This document shows, piece by piece, positions 8,644 through 18,448 of a DNA stretch of 64,000 nucleotides (positions are counted from its first letter, which is position 1; each line of letters opens with the position of its first letter). A program made the position numbers and the translations under genes. This DNA is from Algoriphagus sp. NG3 (lineage in GTDB: Bacteria; Bacteroidota; Bacteroidia; Cytophagales; Cyclobacteriaceae): NCBI RefSeq assembly GCF_034119865.1, contig NZ_CP139421.1:3472001-3536000 (forward strand), given 5' to 3'. The notes beneath the pieces are model-generated. The model searched no databases. It was given only the letters and a program-made list of their open reading frames with translations, and had not been told where the DNA came from.

Positions 8644-9627
8644 ATGCAAAAACCTATTTTAACCCTGCTCTCCATTGCCGTATTCTATTCAGCTGGAGCA
8701 CAAGACATCAAGCCTACAGGCACCGTTGAATATGTGTCTGAAGAACTTTCAAAAATCATAAAAAAGAATGCAGAAGTAGAAGTGATCGCTGAAGGATTCG
8801 AATTTACAGAAGGGCCTCTTTGGGTGGCAAAAGAGAAGATGTTATTACTGTCCGATATCCCCGCCAATACTGTCTATAAATGGACTGAGAAAGGTGGTAA
8901 AGAAGTATTCTTAAAACCGGGTGGTTACACAGGGGCTGTGGAGCGCGGTGGTTTTATGGGACCAAATGGACTGCTTCTTTCTTCGGATGGAAAGCTTTGG
9001 ATTTGCCAGCATGGAGATAGACGAATAGCTACAATGGACGCTTCCCTACAGAATCCAAAACCTGAGTATAGCACAGTGGTAGGGGAATATAACGGCAATA
9101 AACTAAACAGCCCAAATGATTTGATCTTGTCTAAATCCGGAAATCTATACTTTACCGATCCTTCATATGGTCTGGCAAGTGATTCCAAAAAGGAAATTGA
9201 CTATCAGGGAGTTTACAAAATGAGTCCATCGGGTAAAGTCACCATGCTACTTGACTCCATCGATCAGCCAAATGGAATAGCAATTTTCCCAAATCAGAAA
9301 ACCTTGTTGGTTTCCAATTCTGATCCCATCAAAAGGAGATGGTATGCCTATGATTTAGCGGAAGATGGTTCAATTGAAAGTGGCAGGATTTTTCACGATG
9401 CAAGTGATGCCTCAGAACCTGGTTTATGCGACGGGTTTAAAATTGATAAAAAAGGAAATGTCTTCGCCTCAGGACCAGGAGGAATCTGGATATTCAATAA
9501 AACAGGGGAGGTTCTTGGAAGAATCAAAACCGAAGGAGCAACCGCTGCAAATTGCGAATTAACAGACGATGGAAAAACACTGTTCATTACAGCTGAAAAA
9601 CATCTACTGCGAATAAAAATGAGATAA
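8644..9627 (+). CDS. SMP-30/gluconolactonase-like exported beta-propeller
   Basis: A 327-residue protein with a cleavable signal peptide (cut after about YSAGA) and the SMP-30/gluconolactonase/LRE fold. Family hallmarks are FEFTEGPLWV with the metal-binding Glu, LNSPNDLILSKSGNLYFTDP with Asn and Asp ligands, and DQPNGIAIFPN. Enzymes of this family hydrolyse sugar lactones with a divalent cation; the real substrate is unknown, and periplasmic location is predicted. It ends in a strong hairpin terminator. It is the last gene of the plus-strand run that begins with hutG. Confidence 0.85.
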   Translation: MQKPILTLLSIAVFYSAGAQDIKPTGTVEYVSEELSKIIKKNAEVEVIAEGFEFTEGPLWVAKEKMLLLSDIPANTVYKWTEKGGKEVFLKPGGYTGAVERGGFMGPNGLLLSSDGKLWICQHGDRRIATMDASLQNPKPEYSTVVGEYNGNKLNSPNDLILSKSGNLYFTDPSYGLASDSKKEIDYQGVYKMSPSGKVTMLLDSIDQPNGIAIFPNQKTLLVSNSDPIKRRWYAYDLAEDGSIESGRIFHDASDASEPGLCDGFKIDKKGNVFASGPGGIWIFNKTGEVLGRIKTEGATAANCELTDDGKTLFITAEKHLLRIKMR

Positions 9628-9649
9628 TTCCCTGAAACTAGAACCAGAA

Positions 9650-9687
9650 AAAACACCTCCACAAAACTTTGGATACGGAGGTGTTTT
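9650..9687. terminator. Bidirectional rho-independent terminator
   Basis: A perfect 11-base stem (AAAACACCTCC 9650-9660 with GGAGGTGTTTT 9677-9687) has a 16-base loop and flanking A and T runs. It lies between two converging genes and can serve both strands. Confidence 0.85.
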
Positions 9688-9712
9688 CTTACTAGGTTAT
9701 AGAGCTTGGTTC

Positions 9713-10054
9713 TTACTCTTTTATTCGTGTCAGGGTCATTCCCCCACGCTCATTTTTCACCATAATCTCGTCCTCACTTACCAGTTCACCCGTATTGTTT
9801 ATCTTCATTTCGTTAAACGAAATGCTGTAGGAGAATTTATCTCCATCCACTTTGCCTTCTTCCAGTTTAGCTTCTCCAAATTGTGTCTTCCAAGTGCCTG
9901 TGAGCATGTTGCCCTCCACTTTAAAATTGTATTCGATTTCAAAACTGCCATTCGGGGTATCTCGGCTGCCTTTCCACTTGCCGTCAATAGGGTTGCTTTG
10001 TCCAAAGGTAACCAAGCTTACCATGACTAATACTAAGGTCATTACATACTTCAT
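9713..10054 (-). CDS. Small exported protein, unrecognised
   Basis: The ATG at 10052-10054 gives a 113-residue protein that opens with a good signal peptide (MKYVMTLVLVMVSLVTFGQ). An upstream in-frame ATG at 10135 would bury that signal behind 27 residues, so I prefer the later start. The mature part (DGKWKGSRDTPNGSFEIEY and repeated short beta-strand-like segments, ending MTLTRIKE) looks like a small beta-barrel or lipocalin-like domain that is frequent as an uncharacterised exported protein in Bacteroidota. It follows the cupin gene on the same strand with about 100 bases between. No function is assigned. Confidence 0.7.
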   Translation of the reverse strand: MKYVMTLVLVMVSLVTFGQSNPIDGKWKGSRDTPNGSFEIEYNFKVEGNMLTGTWKTQFGEAKLEEGKVDGDKFSYSISFNEMKINNTGELVSEDEIMVKNERGGMTLTRIKE

Positions 10055-10155
10055 AATTGTTGGGTTTATGGTGTTAAATGATATAAAATAGGTTGTGTGT
10101 AAAATCTTACTTATAAAGTGGAAAATGGAAACCAAGTTCTGATGTGCAATACAAC

Positions 10156-11496
10156 TTACCGCTGATCGTCATCGCCCATCACATCATAACCTCGCCATTT
10201 GAATTCCTCCGCAAGCTCAGAAGCTGCAGGCCAGGCTATTTGGTGCTGTGGACTTGCCACCCATTTTCTTCGGTTTTCTTCGGTATCAAATGAAATCTGG
10301 ATTTGATAATTGAAGTTTGTAGGTTCTGCTTCTATGCCTTTAGCTTGCTCCTCTGGAAAAAGGCGTAGTAGTTTGGAGCTTAAATACCCCTGCTGAACTG
10401 TCATTGCCGGAACATAAATTGAATGATACATCTTTTCAAATGCCTCAGCATTTTCCGGTAACACCACAAAATCCATCTGCAAAGCCATAGCTTTTGGCTC
10501 AGCTGGAGCATTTTGGAAACTTGCATTTTTATCTGAAGAGACTGAGACACCGATTACCAATAATTCTAGATTATCCGATCCTGTGTTGGTCAAAGTGATC
10601 GTTTCGCCTAACAATCCTGTAAAAGCATCATCAGCTGCCAGAGGCTTCGTCACACCTTCTATAGAAAGATCCCCCTTTCCTTTCATGACATAATAAACCT
10701 CTTCCACTCCTATCAATTGCCGAGGGCCAACTGATTTTCCAGCGGGAATTACCAGATGATCAACATGGTTCCAGCTTGTTCTAAAAACCTCCGGGCCAAA
10801 GGCTCGTCGCGCCAATGCTCCATTTCCACTGTACGGGTGATTCTCATCACGAAGTTTATCTTCTGCAAATTGATAGGTAACAAAAACAGGAATTTCGTCA
10901 ATCTCCGCTCCTTCACGCGTATCATCTAGATCAAACGCATCACCTCGACCCTTCTTTTCAGAAACCGCATAGTTCAGCCAACGAACCGACTCGTCACTGG
11001 AATTATAAATTGCATGTGCATCACCTAGTTTGCAAGGAACCGCCACAGGGGCTTTGAGTGTAGAAGTACGCCCATTGACGGTGAACTCAGCCTCACCCTC
11101 GAGAAGAACATACATCTCTTCGATCGAATGATGAAAATGGTGACCTATACCGGATTTGGCCTGTATCACTCCAGAATGTAAATACAGAAAATTGGTAGAA
11201 AGATCATTGCGACCAACCAGCTGGGTAAACCCCATTTTTCCAGCCCCCGCATGTACAGCTGACAGTTCCCTATATTTCGCAGGGTCATTATGAACTATCA
11301 GCTCACGGTTAGCAGATTGTTGCGCCCATCCTGTGAGCGTCATCAATGAAATGATTAAGGTTAAAATACTTTTAATATGATTATATTTTTTTTCAATGGC
11401 CACATAGCCTGTCCCGTCCGCCACGTCAGATCGGGAGAATCTCCCAGCGCTGATGATCATGCCAGCGTGTAACTTTTTAGTCATGCTTGATTTCAT
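10156..11496 (-). CDS. Exported double-cupin protein with C-terminal ferredoxin-like domain
   Basis: The protein has 446 residues if the first ATG is used. Two cupin folds are visible: the first around HHFHHSIEEMYVLLEGEAEF (metal-type His/Glu cluster), the second around GVEEVYYVMKGKGDLSIEG. A C-terminal segment LQMDFVVLPENAEAFEKMY resembles the small alpha/beta-barrel found in quinol monooxygenase-type proteins. A signal peptide-like stretch (SILTLIISLMTLTGWAQ) begins only at about residue 43. The 40 residues before it are encoded by a dispersed repeat also seen at 37656-37764, so the annotated start is repeat-derived and the ancestral start may be lost. The gene follows the PQQ dehydrogenase by 67 bases on the same strand. 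The reaction is unknown. Confidence 0.75.
   Translation of the reverse strand: MKSSMTKKLHAGMIISAGRFSRSDVADGTGYVAIEKKYNHIKSILTLIISLMTLTGWAQQSANRELIVHNDPAKYRELSAVHAGAGKMGFTQLVGRNDLSTNFLYLHSGVIQAKSGIGHHFHHSIEEMYVLLEGEAEFTVNGRTSTLKAPVAVPCKLGDAHAIYNSSDESVRWLNYAVSEKKGRGDAFDLDDTREGAEIDEIPVFVTYQFAEDKLRDENHPYSGNGALARRAFGPEVFRTSWNHVDHLVIPAGKSVGPRQLIGVEEVYYVMKGKGDLSIEGVTKPLAADDAFTGLLGETITLTNTGSDNLELLVIGVSVSSDKNASFQNAPAEPKAMALQMDFVVLPENAEAFEKMYHSIYVPAMTVQQGYLSSKLLRLFPEEQAKGIEAEPTNFNYQIQISFDTEENRRKWVASPQHQIAWPAASELAEEFKWRGYDVMGDDDQR
11381..11496 (-). repeat. Dispersed repeat R3, copy fused to the cupin gene
   Basis: Read on the minus strand, this 116-base segment parallels 37656-37764. Both copies begin ATGAAATC-AGCATG, and both carry GAGATTCTCCCGA and GGGACAGGCTATGTG followed by CCATTGAAAAA. 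Here it supplies the start codon and about the first 40 codons of the cupin gene. It contains an imperfect dyad around TCCCGATCTG / CGGGACAGG. Confidence 0.65.
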
Positions 11497-11563
11497 TTTA
11501 TTTTAGGTTTAAGAGATTGAGTGGAAGAAACAGGATTAACTGCTCCTATATCAGTTCGGTTAA

Positions 11564-13807
11564 CTATTCTGGAAGGGAAAATACTACATAGCCTTTGGGC
11601 AAAGCACCAGGCCTTTTGGAGAAATCGTAACTCGTAGGATCAAATCGATTGGAAGCATTAATAACTAAATATTGCTTTCCATTTACCACATACATTCCCG
11701 GCTGTCCAGTTGACTCATTATCAAGTGTAGTTTCCCAAAGGATTTTTCCGTCATCTGCATCGAACGCATAGACTATCCCTCCTTTGCCAGTAGCGAAAAC
11801 GATATCCGTAGAAGTTATGACCATTCCTTTTCTAATCGTTCCGCTTGGAGCGCCGGTGGTTTTATCCCCTTTCGTGAAAGCGGAATCCAAGCCGATTGGC
11901 TGCCGCCATTTGATAGTTCCCTGATTGAGATCATAAGCAAATATAGAAGCCCAAGGAGGGGCTGTGAGTGCTTGCCATTCCGTACCATAAGCGGTAGTAT
12001 ATCGATCCTCTGGATGGACTACACCGGCTGGATAATCCTCTAAGGGAGCAGCCCGAGTGGTATCATCGGGAATTTTTACACCTCCAGAGGCTACCACCGG
12101 ACCAGTGATTTCAGGAGCATCTGAAGCATTCATCATTCCTCTAAATCGGCTTGGGGATCCGCCCAGATAGCGGTGCATTGCCAAAATAGTAGCTTCCTCA
12201 ATATGGACAAAAGCCGGCATCCTACCTCGTCCTTCCGAAAGTAAAGTCTTAAATTCATCATAAGAATACCGGGCACCTACATTGATCAGCGAAGGCCCCG
12301 CCCCACTTCCTTTCATGCCTTCTCCATGGCATGTCTGACAAGACCCTGCGTATAGTGTACTTATTTTATTCTTTTCATCATCCGAAAGAACAGGCTTTAT
12401 TGGAACCACTTTCGAAAGCTTGTAAATCGAAGCATAATCCTGCGCCATGATATACATGATGCCTTTTTCAGGGTTTACACCCGTATTCCCGTAGCTTGCG
12501 CCTCCCAATGCTCCAGGCATAGTGATCGTTTCGTATTTATCGGAAGGAGGAATAAATAGTCCTGATTTGGCCGTATCCAAACGCTGATACCACTCTTGTT
12601 TGAGTTCTTCTGAGAAATAAGGGTTTAAAGTTTCCTTAGTTACTTCGTGCCGAGTAAAATCTGGAATTACTGCGGGAATTGGCTGAGTTTCCCAGGCTTT
12701 TTCTCCAGGCATTTCGCTAGCTGGAAATGGCCTTTCTTCAATTGGAAAAACAGGCTCTCCAGTATCTCGGTCAAACACAAAAACAAATCCATGCTTGGTA
12801 GCAACGGCCACCACATCGATGGTTTTCCCATCCTTAATTATAGTGAGCAATTGCGGCGCTGATGCCAAGTCATAATCCCAAAGGTCATGATGGACGGTTT
12901 GATAATGCCATATTCGTTTGCCTGTTTTGGCGTCTAATGCCACCAGAGAGTTTCCAAAAAGACCTGCTCCCTCACGGTCTGCACCATAGAAATCATAGGT
13001 AGGTGAGCCGACTGGTAAAAACACGATCCCCCGTTTTTCATCAACCGTCATTTCACTCCAAACATTGACTGCACCCACGTATTTGTAAGCGTCTTTTGGC
13101 CAAGTATCGTAACCAAATTCTCCAGGCTGAGGTATCGTGTGAAATGTCCATTCCAATTTACCTGTGACCACATTATAAGCTCTTACATAGCCTGGTGGCG
13201 AAAAAAATGTCTCTCCAGGTGCAGAACCTAAAATCACTAAATCACCATAAATAACTCCCGGCATCATGGATTGTATTCTACGTATGCTTGTTGGATCTCT
13301 ATCTAACCCCTCCCTTAAATCTACATATCCTCCGTTTCCAAAGTCAGTAATGCTTTCACCTGTGAGTGCATCGATTTCCTGGAGCGAATTATTCAATGTG
13401 AAAACGAGCCTTTTATCGCTTTTGTCCTGGCTTTCCCAGTAGTTAATGCCTCGTCTGGAGACACCTCTCAGATCCGTGTGGATCCAGAGTTCTTTTCCAG
13501 TAACTGCATTCAGTGCAATCAGAGAATTGTTTTTTCCATACACATACATGATGGTATCGACGATAATCGGGCTAAAACTGTAGAAGTTATTATCCTCGAT
13601 CGGGTAATTCCATGCAACTTCGAGTTGATTCACATTTTCTTTAGTGATCTTCGAAGCATTGAAAAACTTCGACTGATCTGGACTCCCTCCATAGTGTGAC
13701 CATGTAGTGTGTTTGCTTTCCTGATTTGGAGAACAGCTGAAATTAGTCCCGAGAAGTAGTGCGAGACTGAAACTGGCTAATAGGCTTAGGGTCTTTTGGG
13801 ATTTCAT
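11564..13807 (-). CDS. PQQ-dependent dehydrogenase with C-terminal-half cytochrome c insert
   Basis: A 747-residue quinoprotein of the membrane/periplasmic alcohol or glucose dehydrogenase type. The N-terminus is a lipoprotein-like signal ending NFSC. The beta-propeller repeats are clear (WSHYGGSPDQSKF, ALNAVTGKELW, ALDAKTGKRIWHYQ, YDLNQGTIKWRQP, FDADDGKILWETT). A haem c site CQTCH lies at about residues 489-493 inside the propeller, followed by a distal Met region, so electrons can pass from PQQ to cytochrome c. It probably oxidises an alcohol or sugar in the periplasm; the substrate cannot be read off. The downstream cupin and small exported protein genes may share its transcript. Confidence 0.9.
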   Translation of the reverse strand: MKSQKTLSLLASFSLALLLGTNFSCSPNQESKHTTWSHYGGSPDQSKFFNASKITKENVNQLEVAWNYPIEDNNFYSFSPIIVDTIMYVYGKNNSLIALNAVTGKELWIHTDLRGVSRRGINYWESQDKSDKRLVFTLNNSLQEIDALTGESITDFGNGGYVDLREGLDRDPTSIRRIQSMMPGVIYGDLVILGSAPGETFFSPPGYVRAYNVVTGKLEWTFHTIPQPGEFGYDTWPKDAYKYVGAVNVWSEMTVDEKRGIVFLPVGSPTYDFYGADREGAGLFGNSLVALDAKTGKRIWHYQTVHHDLWDYDLASAPQLLTIIKDGKTIDVVAVATKHGFVFVFDRDTGEPVFPIEERPFPASEMPGEKAWETQPIPAVIPDFTRHEVTKETLNPYFSEELKQEWYQRLDTAKSGLFIPPSDKYETITMPGALGGASYGNTGVNPEKGIMYIMAQDYASIYKLSKVVPIKPVLSDDEKNKISTLYAGSCQTCHGEGMKGSGAGPSLINVGARYSYDEFKTLLSEGRGRMPAFVHIEEATILAMHRYLGGSPSRFRGMMNASDAPEITGPVVASGGVKIPDDTTRAAPLEDYPAGVVHPEDRYTTAYGTEWQALTAPPWASIFAYDLNQGTIKWRQPIGLDSAFTKGDKTTGAPSGTIRKGMVITSTDIVFATGKGGIVYAFDADDGKILWETTLDNESTGQPGMYVVNGKQYLVINASNRFDPTSYDFSKRPGALPKGYVVFSLPE

Positions 13808-14296
13808 TTTATATAATGAATAAATTTTGCATTAAGCTAATTTTTCAATATATACTTCGCCATGACCAATTCCAAGATTAATTATATGACGGCTAGAATT
13901 TAAGTTGGAATTGGCACCCTACTCTTTTTATAGTCAATCCAATTTAGACTAAAGAGCTGGCTCTCATGGGAAAATGCTGATGGAACAAAAAAAAATCAAA
14001 GAAAACAGCCGTAGCTAAATGGTGATGATAGCATTTAATTAATTTTCTGTATAACCGCCTATCTACCATATGATCATAACCCAACTTGTCACTGGAAAGC
14101 TGCTCTTCTAAAAGTGTATGAATCGAAATTCCAGAGTCAATTGCAGCTAAGGCCAACTGATAGATGGAGCTATACTTCTTTATCAAAACCAAAAATGGTT
14201 CTGTTACAACTGTTGTTTTTCTCCCTTATTTCTCGTGGAAAAGCTGTACTAATCGGGTTTTCTCGTTCATCTATCTGATTAAAAATGTATTGTTAA
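13808..14296. other. 489-base gap with one weak 82-codon minus-strand reading frame (13944-14192)
   Basis: The spacer between the dehydrogenase and the FAD/Fe-S gene is AT-rich. It contains one minus-strand open frame whose first half (KKYSSIYQLALAAIDSGISI, LSSDKLGYDHMVDR) has protein-like composition, while the second half is Phe/His-rich and non-coding in character. I do not recognise it. It could be the decayed start of a gene or chance. No terminator hairpin stands out. Confidence 0.3.
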
Positions 14297-17248
14297 TTAG
14301 GGAACCATCGCCTCCCACATAATCTCCACCGGATGTTTGGCTTTTCTCCCTGTACCATCGGCTATCTGATGCCTACATGAAGTGCCTGGAGCTGCTATGA
14401 CAGTTTCCGCATCAGCGTTTCTCACCGCTGGAAACAGCACTAACTCCCCTACCTGCTGGGATACTTCATAATGCTCTTTCTCGTAGCCAAAACTTCCCGC
14501 CATACCACAACAGCCACTTGGAATAGTCTCTACAGAATAGTTTTCAGGCAAAGAGAGTAACTTTTGCGTCCATGTCATGGAAGAAAGTGCCTTCTGATGA
14601 CAATGACCATGTAGTTTTATCTTCTGCGATTTAGTAGTAAAAGAATCAGCTTTGATATTTCCGGCGGCTATTTCCTGAGCCAAAAACTCATCAATCAGCT
14701 TCACGTGGAATTTCAGCTTTTTGGCAGCTTCTGCCAATTCTTTCCTTACTATTCTTGGGTATTCATCCCGGAAACTCAAAATAGCGGAAGGCTCCAGACC
14801 AATTAGAGGTGTATTCCCATCAATTAGCTTATCAAAAATTTCAACGTTCGCTTCAGCATGTTTCTTGGCTTTTGGCAAAAACCCCTTGGAAAGGGCTGAT
14901 CGCCCACTCTCCTCATGATCAACGATTTTCACTTCATAACCCAACCTTTTCAACAAAGAAATTGCCTTTATCCCGATTTCTGTATCGTTAAAATTGGTAA
15001 ACTCATCCACAAAAAAGTAGATGGACTTAATCACTTTTGCCGCTCCTGGAAGAGACGCATAATTCTTTTTATACCATTTGCGCAAGCTCACCTTACTGAT
15101 GGCGGGCAAATTCCGCTGAGAGGCTACTCCCAAAACAGACTTCATCATTCCGCCCGTAATGCTGTTGCTAAGCATAAAATTCGCCAATCCACCCGTCTTA
15201 GAGCCCAACTCATTCAGCTCATTGATATGGGCAAATACTCTTGAACGTAACGGAATACCGTTTGCTTTTTGATATTGATATAGGAATTCGGCCTTCATGC
15301 TTGCCATGTCCACATTGGATGGACACTCCGCTGTACAGCCCTTGCAGGAAAGACACAAATCCATGGCTTCTTTGATCTCAGGATGGTTGAAGGCATTTTC
15401 CTTTTTGTCCATGGTAAGAAATTCCCGAAGTGTATTGGCCCGTCCACGGGTTGTATCCTTTTCATTCCGTGTGGCCATGAAACTCGGGCACATCGTTCCT
15501 CCGGAGCCAGGCAGCTTACGGCAATCACCTGATCCGTTACATTTTTCTGCCAGACGGAGAATCCCCCCCACGTGAGAGAAATCAATCAACGTATCATGAC
15601 TTGGGGTCTCCATATCCGGCTCGTAGCGTAGAAACTTATTCATCGGAGCCGCATCCACGATTTTGCCCGGATTGAAAATATTCTGGGGATCCCAAGAGAA
15701 TTTAACTCTACGGAAAAGCTCATAATTCTTCTCTCCTACCATCAACGGAATAAACGCTGCCCGTACCCTGCCGTCCCCATGCTCACCACTCAGCGAGCCT
15801 TGGTACTTTTTCACCAACTCAGCAGAAGCTTTGGAAATCTGATAAAACTCCTCCACATCCTTTGATTTTTTCAAATCCAAAATAGGCCGCAAATGTATCT
15901 CTCCGGCACCTGCATGGGCATAATGGACAGGCTTCTGATTAAAGCCTTTCATCATCTCATCCACCTCATCGATGTAATCTGCCAAGTCCTCTATGTCCAC
16001 CGCCGTATCCTCAATACATGCAACAGCCTTGGGATCGCCTGGAATATTGGCGAGCAACCCCAAGCCTGCAGAACGAAGTGCCCAAGCCGCAGAAACCATC
16101 GCTGGCTCTATGATAGGATACGCATATCCCAGACCTGTCCTTTTGAGGTCGGCTACCAAAGCTTCGCCTTTAGCCATGGCTTCATCAAGCGTTTGTCCCC
16201 TAAACTCCACCATTAAAATCGCTTCTGGGTCACCCTCCACGAAATAGCGGTTCTTGCTGTATTCTATACTTTCTTTGGTACAGTCAAGAATGATTTTGTC
16301 CATCAGTTCCACCGCTGTAGCCGGATGCTTCATCGCAGTCTGGGCAGATACCATACTTTGATGGATCGTCTCAAAATGAGCCGCCACGACGATTTCTATG
16401 GGTTCGGGAAGCGGGTCAAGACTGATTTTGATCTCTGTGGTAAAAGCCAAAGTCCCTTCAGAACCACTTAATAACTTGCAAAAATTAAATTTTTCCTGTC
16501 CTTCAAAAATCTCAGCCTTCAGCAGTTCATCCACCGCATAGCCTGTGTTTCTTCGGTGAATTGTCTTCTTAGGAAATTGTGCATGAATTTCTTCCCGAGC
16601 TCCCGGATCACTTAATTCCTCTAATACTTTCCTATAAATAGCTCCTTCAAGAGATTGCAGCTTGGTTTTTTGTTGAAACTCATCTTTTGTGAGCGCTTCA
16701 AACTTAACGGGATTTCCATCGCTTAAAATAGTATCCAATGAAATCACCTTGTCTCTTGTCACTCCATAGACGATGGAAGTGGTGCCTGAAGAGTTATTCC
16801 CCACCATCCCGCCAATCATTGCCCGGTTTGCAGTGGAAGTAATAGGACTGAAGAAAAGTCCATGGGGCTTCAAATACCTATTCAGTTCATCACGCACCAC
16901 GCCCGGCTGCACACGCACCCATCGCTCAGCCACATTCAATTCCAGGATTTTTGTAAAATGCTTGGATACATCGACCACTATGCCATTCCCTACGCACTGT
17001 CCCGAAAGTGAAGTCCCCGCAGTACGGGGAATTAGCGAAGTTCCATTTTTAGCCGCAAAACGTATCAGTTTCTGGATATCCGATTCAGACTTTGGAAAAG
17101 CTACTGCCAAGGGCATCTCACGATATACGGATGCATCAGTGGCATAGAGGGTTTTGGTAAGCGTATCAAATTGCAGGGTTCCTTCCAGCTGGGTAGAAAG
17201 TTCTTGAAGCAAAGGCAAAAGGTTAGGTAGGCTTGAACTCATGCTCAA
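14297..17248 (-). CDS. FAD-linked oxidase / Fe-S D-2-hydroxyacid dehydrogenase
   Basis: A 983-residue fusion of three modules. The N-terminal FAD-binding PCMH domain has LIPRTAGTSLSGQCVGNG and GMVGNNSSGTTSI, and is followed by the FAD-oxidase C-terminal domain (VHYAHAGAGEIHLRP, GEHGDGRVR). Next is a 4Fe-4S ferredoxin-like region with a first Cys set near residues 580-597 (SGDCR, GTMCPSF) and CLSCKGCTAECPSN at about 627. Last is a CCG-type domain (HGHCHQKAL, PSGCCGMAGSFGYE at about 907). This architecture is known for D-lactate and D-2-hydroxyglutarate dehydrogenases that feed electrons to the quinone pool. The exact 2-hydroxyacid is not determined. No metabolically linked partner is adjacent. 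Confidence 0.9.
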   Translation of the reverse strand: MSMSSSLPNLLPLLQELSTQLEGTLQFDTLTKTLYATDASVYREMPLAVAFPKSESDIQKLIRFAAKNGTSLIPRTAGTSLSGQCVGNGIVVDVSKHFTKILELNVAERWVRVQPGVVRDELNRYLKPHGLFFSPITSTANRAMIGGMVGNNSSGTTSIVYGVTRDKVISLDTILSDGNPVKFEALTKDEFQQKTKLQSLEGAIYRKVLEELSDPGAREEIHAQFPKKTIHRRNTGYAVDELLKAEIFEGQEKFNFCKLLSGSEGTLAFTTEIKISLDPLPEPIEIVVAAHFETIHQSMVSAQTAMKHPATAVELMDKIILDCTKESIEYSKNRYFVEGDPEAILMVEFRGQTLDEAMAKGEALVADLKRTGLGYAYPIIEPAMVSAAWALRSAGLGLLANIPGDPKAVACIEDTAVDIEDLADYIDEVDEMMKGFNQKPVHYAHAGAGEIHLRPILDLKKSKDVEEFYQISKASAELVKKYQGSLSGEHGDGRVRAAFIPLMVGEKNYELFRRVKFSWDPQNIFNPGKIVDAAPMNKFLRYEPDMETPSHDTLIDFSHVGGILRLAEKCNGSGDCRKLPGSGGTMCPSFMATRNEKDTTRGRANTLREFLTMDKKENAFNHPEIKEAMDLCLSCKGCTAECPSNVDMASMKAEFLYQYQKANGIPLRSRVFAHINELNELGSKTGGLANFMLSNSITGGMMKSVLGVASQRNLPAISKVSLRKWYKKNYASLPGAAKVIKSIYFFVDEFTNFNDTEIGIKAISLLKRLGYEVKIVDHEESGRSALSKGFLPKAKKHAEANVEIFDKLIDGNTPLIGLEPSAILSFRDEYPRIVRKELAEAAKKLKFHVKLIDEFLAQEIAAGNIKADSFTTKSQKIKLHGHCHQKALSSMTWTQKLLSLPENYSVETIPSGCCGMAGSFGYEKEHYEVSQQVGELVLFPAVRNADAETVIAAPGTSCRHQIADGTGRKAKHPVEIMWEAMVP

Positions 17249-17450
17249 AAATAAGCTGATGCAGCGGATTTAAGGAATCAAGCGCAAAAGAAATTTATAA
17301 TTTGTCAAAATTGTGATAGACAAAACTTTTAAATCTCCTGACTTGACCAAAAAAGCAAATAATTCTGACTCCAAAAAAGCTTCATTTATGAGACATAAGG
17401 AAAAACCGTCCAAACCACTTTTCTTTGCCACTACAGATTTTGATTAGTCC

Positions 17451-18221
17451 ATGTTCTTCTACCTCTCCCAATTCCTTAGCTTTTTGGCAATGCCACTTAC
17501 GATTATCTCACTTTTATGGGTAATCGGACTGCTGTATATCAAGAAAAAATGGGGAAAAAGGTGTCTTTGGATTGGCTTGATTCTCCTTTGGTTTTTCTCC
17601 AATCAGTTTATTGCAAATCAAGCAATGTTGGCTTGGGAACCTGATTTCAAAGACTTCAATGAAATCAAAAACCATGAATATGGGATTGTGCTGACTGGGG
17701 TGACTAACCTCAGCAAAACCGCCTATGACCGTACCTTTTTCAATAAAGGAGCGGATCGCATCACACATGCATTACAGCTTTACCGGATGGGCAAAATAAA
17801 AAAAATCCTTATCACCGGTGGACAAGGCCTAAATCCTGTCAATCCACAATCAGAAGCTGAGCTTTTGGAGCGGTTTTTATTGATGGCCGGTGTCCCTGAA
17901 GAAGACATTATGATCGAAGATCAATCGAAAAATACTGCTCAAAATGCCGCGTTTACTAAGGAGTTTTTAGATGCAAAAGGAATTGACACAAACCAGGAAT
18001 TTTTGCTGATCACTTCCGCTTTTCACATGTATAGAGCGAAAGGATGCTTTGATAAGGCGGGTTTAAAAACCCAAACTTTTCCTACAGACTACTACAGTCA
18101 TGACACAAAATATGACCTTCCAGCATTTTTATATCCTAACCCTTCATCAATCGAAAACTGGCACAAATTGACAAAGGAATGGATTGGGATTTTGGTATAC
18201 AAGTTAGTCGGGTATATTTGA
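17451..18221 (+). CDS. YdcF/ElyC-family (DUF218) membrane protein
   Basis: A 256-residue protein with two hydrophobic segments in the first 45 residues. A DUF218 domain begins near GIVLTGVTNLS and carries ILITGGQG, a conserved Glu/Asn patch around EDQSKNTAQNA, and LITSAFHMYRAKG. Relatives act in envelope or peptidoglycan precursor homeostasis (ElyC, SanA), but the biochemical activity is not settled. It is divergent from the FAD/Fe-S gene with about 200 bases between. Confidence 0.85.
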   Translation: MFFYLSQFLSFLAMPLTIISLLWVIGLLYIKKKWGKRCLWIGLILLWFFSNQFIANQAMLAWEPDFKDFNEIKNHEYGIVLTGVTNLSKTAYDRTFFNKGADRITHALQLYRMGKIKKILITGGQGLNPVNPQSEAELLERFLLMAGVPEEDIMIEDQSKNTAQNAAFTKEFLDAKGIDTNQEFLLITSAFHMYRAKGCFDKAGLKTQTFPTDYYSHDTKYDLPAFLYPNPSSIENWHKLTKEWIGILVYKLVGYI

Positions 18222-18232
18222 TATGTGATTAT

Positions 18233-18356
18233 CCGCAATGATGCCAGTAACCATATTCTCTTTGCTTTACTGGAGGAAGACCGATGCTTCGACTTCGCTC
18301 AGCACAGGTGACAGGTGACCGAAGTGGCCTTTAGGATAGTGTTTTCCGAATTCTAT
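18233..18356 (+). repeat. Dispersed intergenic repeat (copy A)
   Basis: This copy starts CCGCAATGATGCCAGTAACC and ends GTTTTCCGAATTC. A shorter relative with the same beginning and end lies at 29901-29989. Copy A carries an extra middle block (CGACTTCGCTCAGCACAGG). No coding potential. It fills most of the YdcF-DUF72 spacer. Confidence 0.6.
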
Positions 18357-18448
18357 GATGTTTTTGTCTTTTGCTTGAAATAAACGGATAATCATAAAGA
18401 ACATTTATAATCTCTACGCTTTAACTCTAAATTAAAAATATACTGAAT

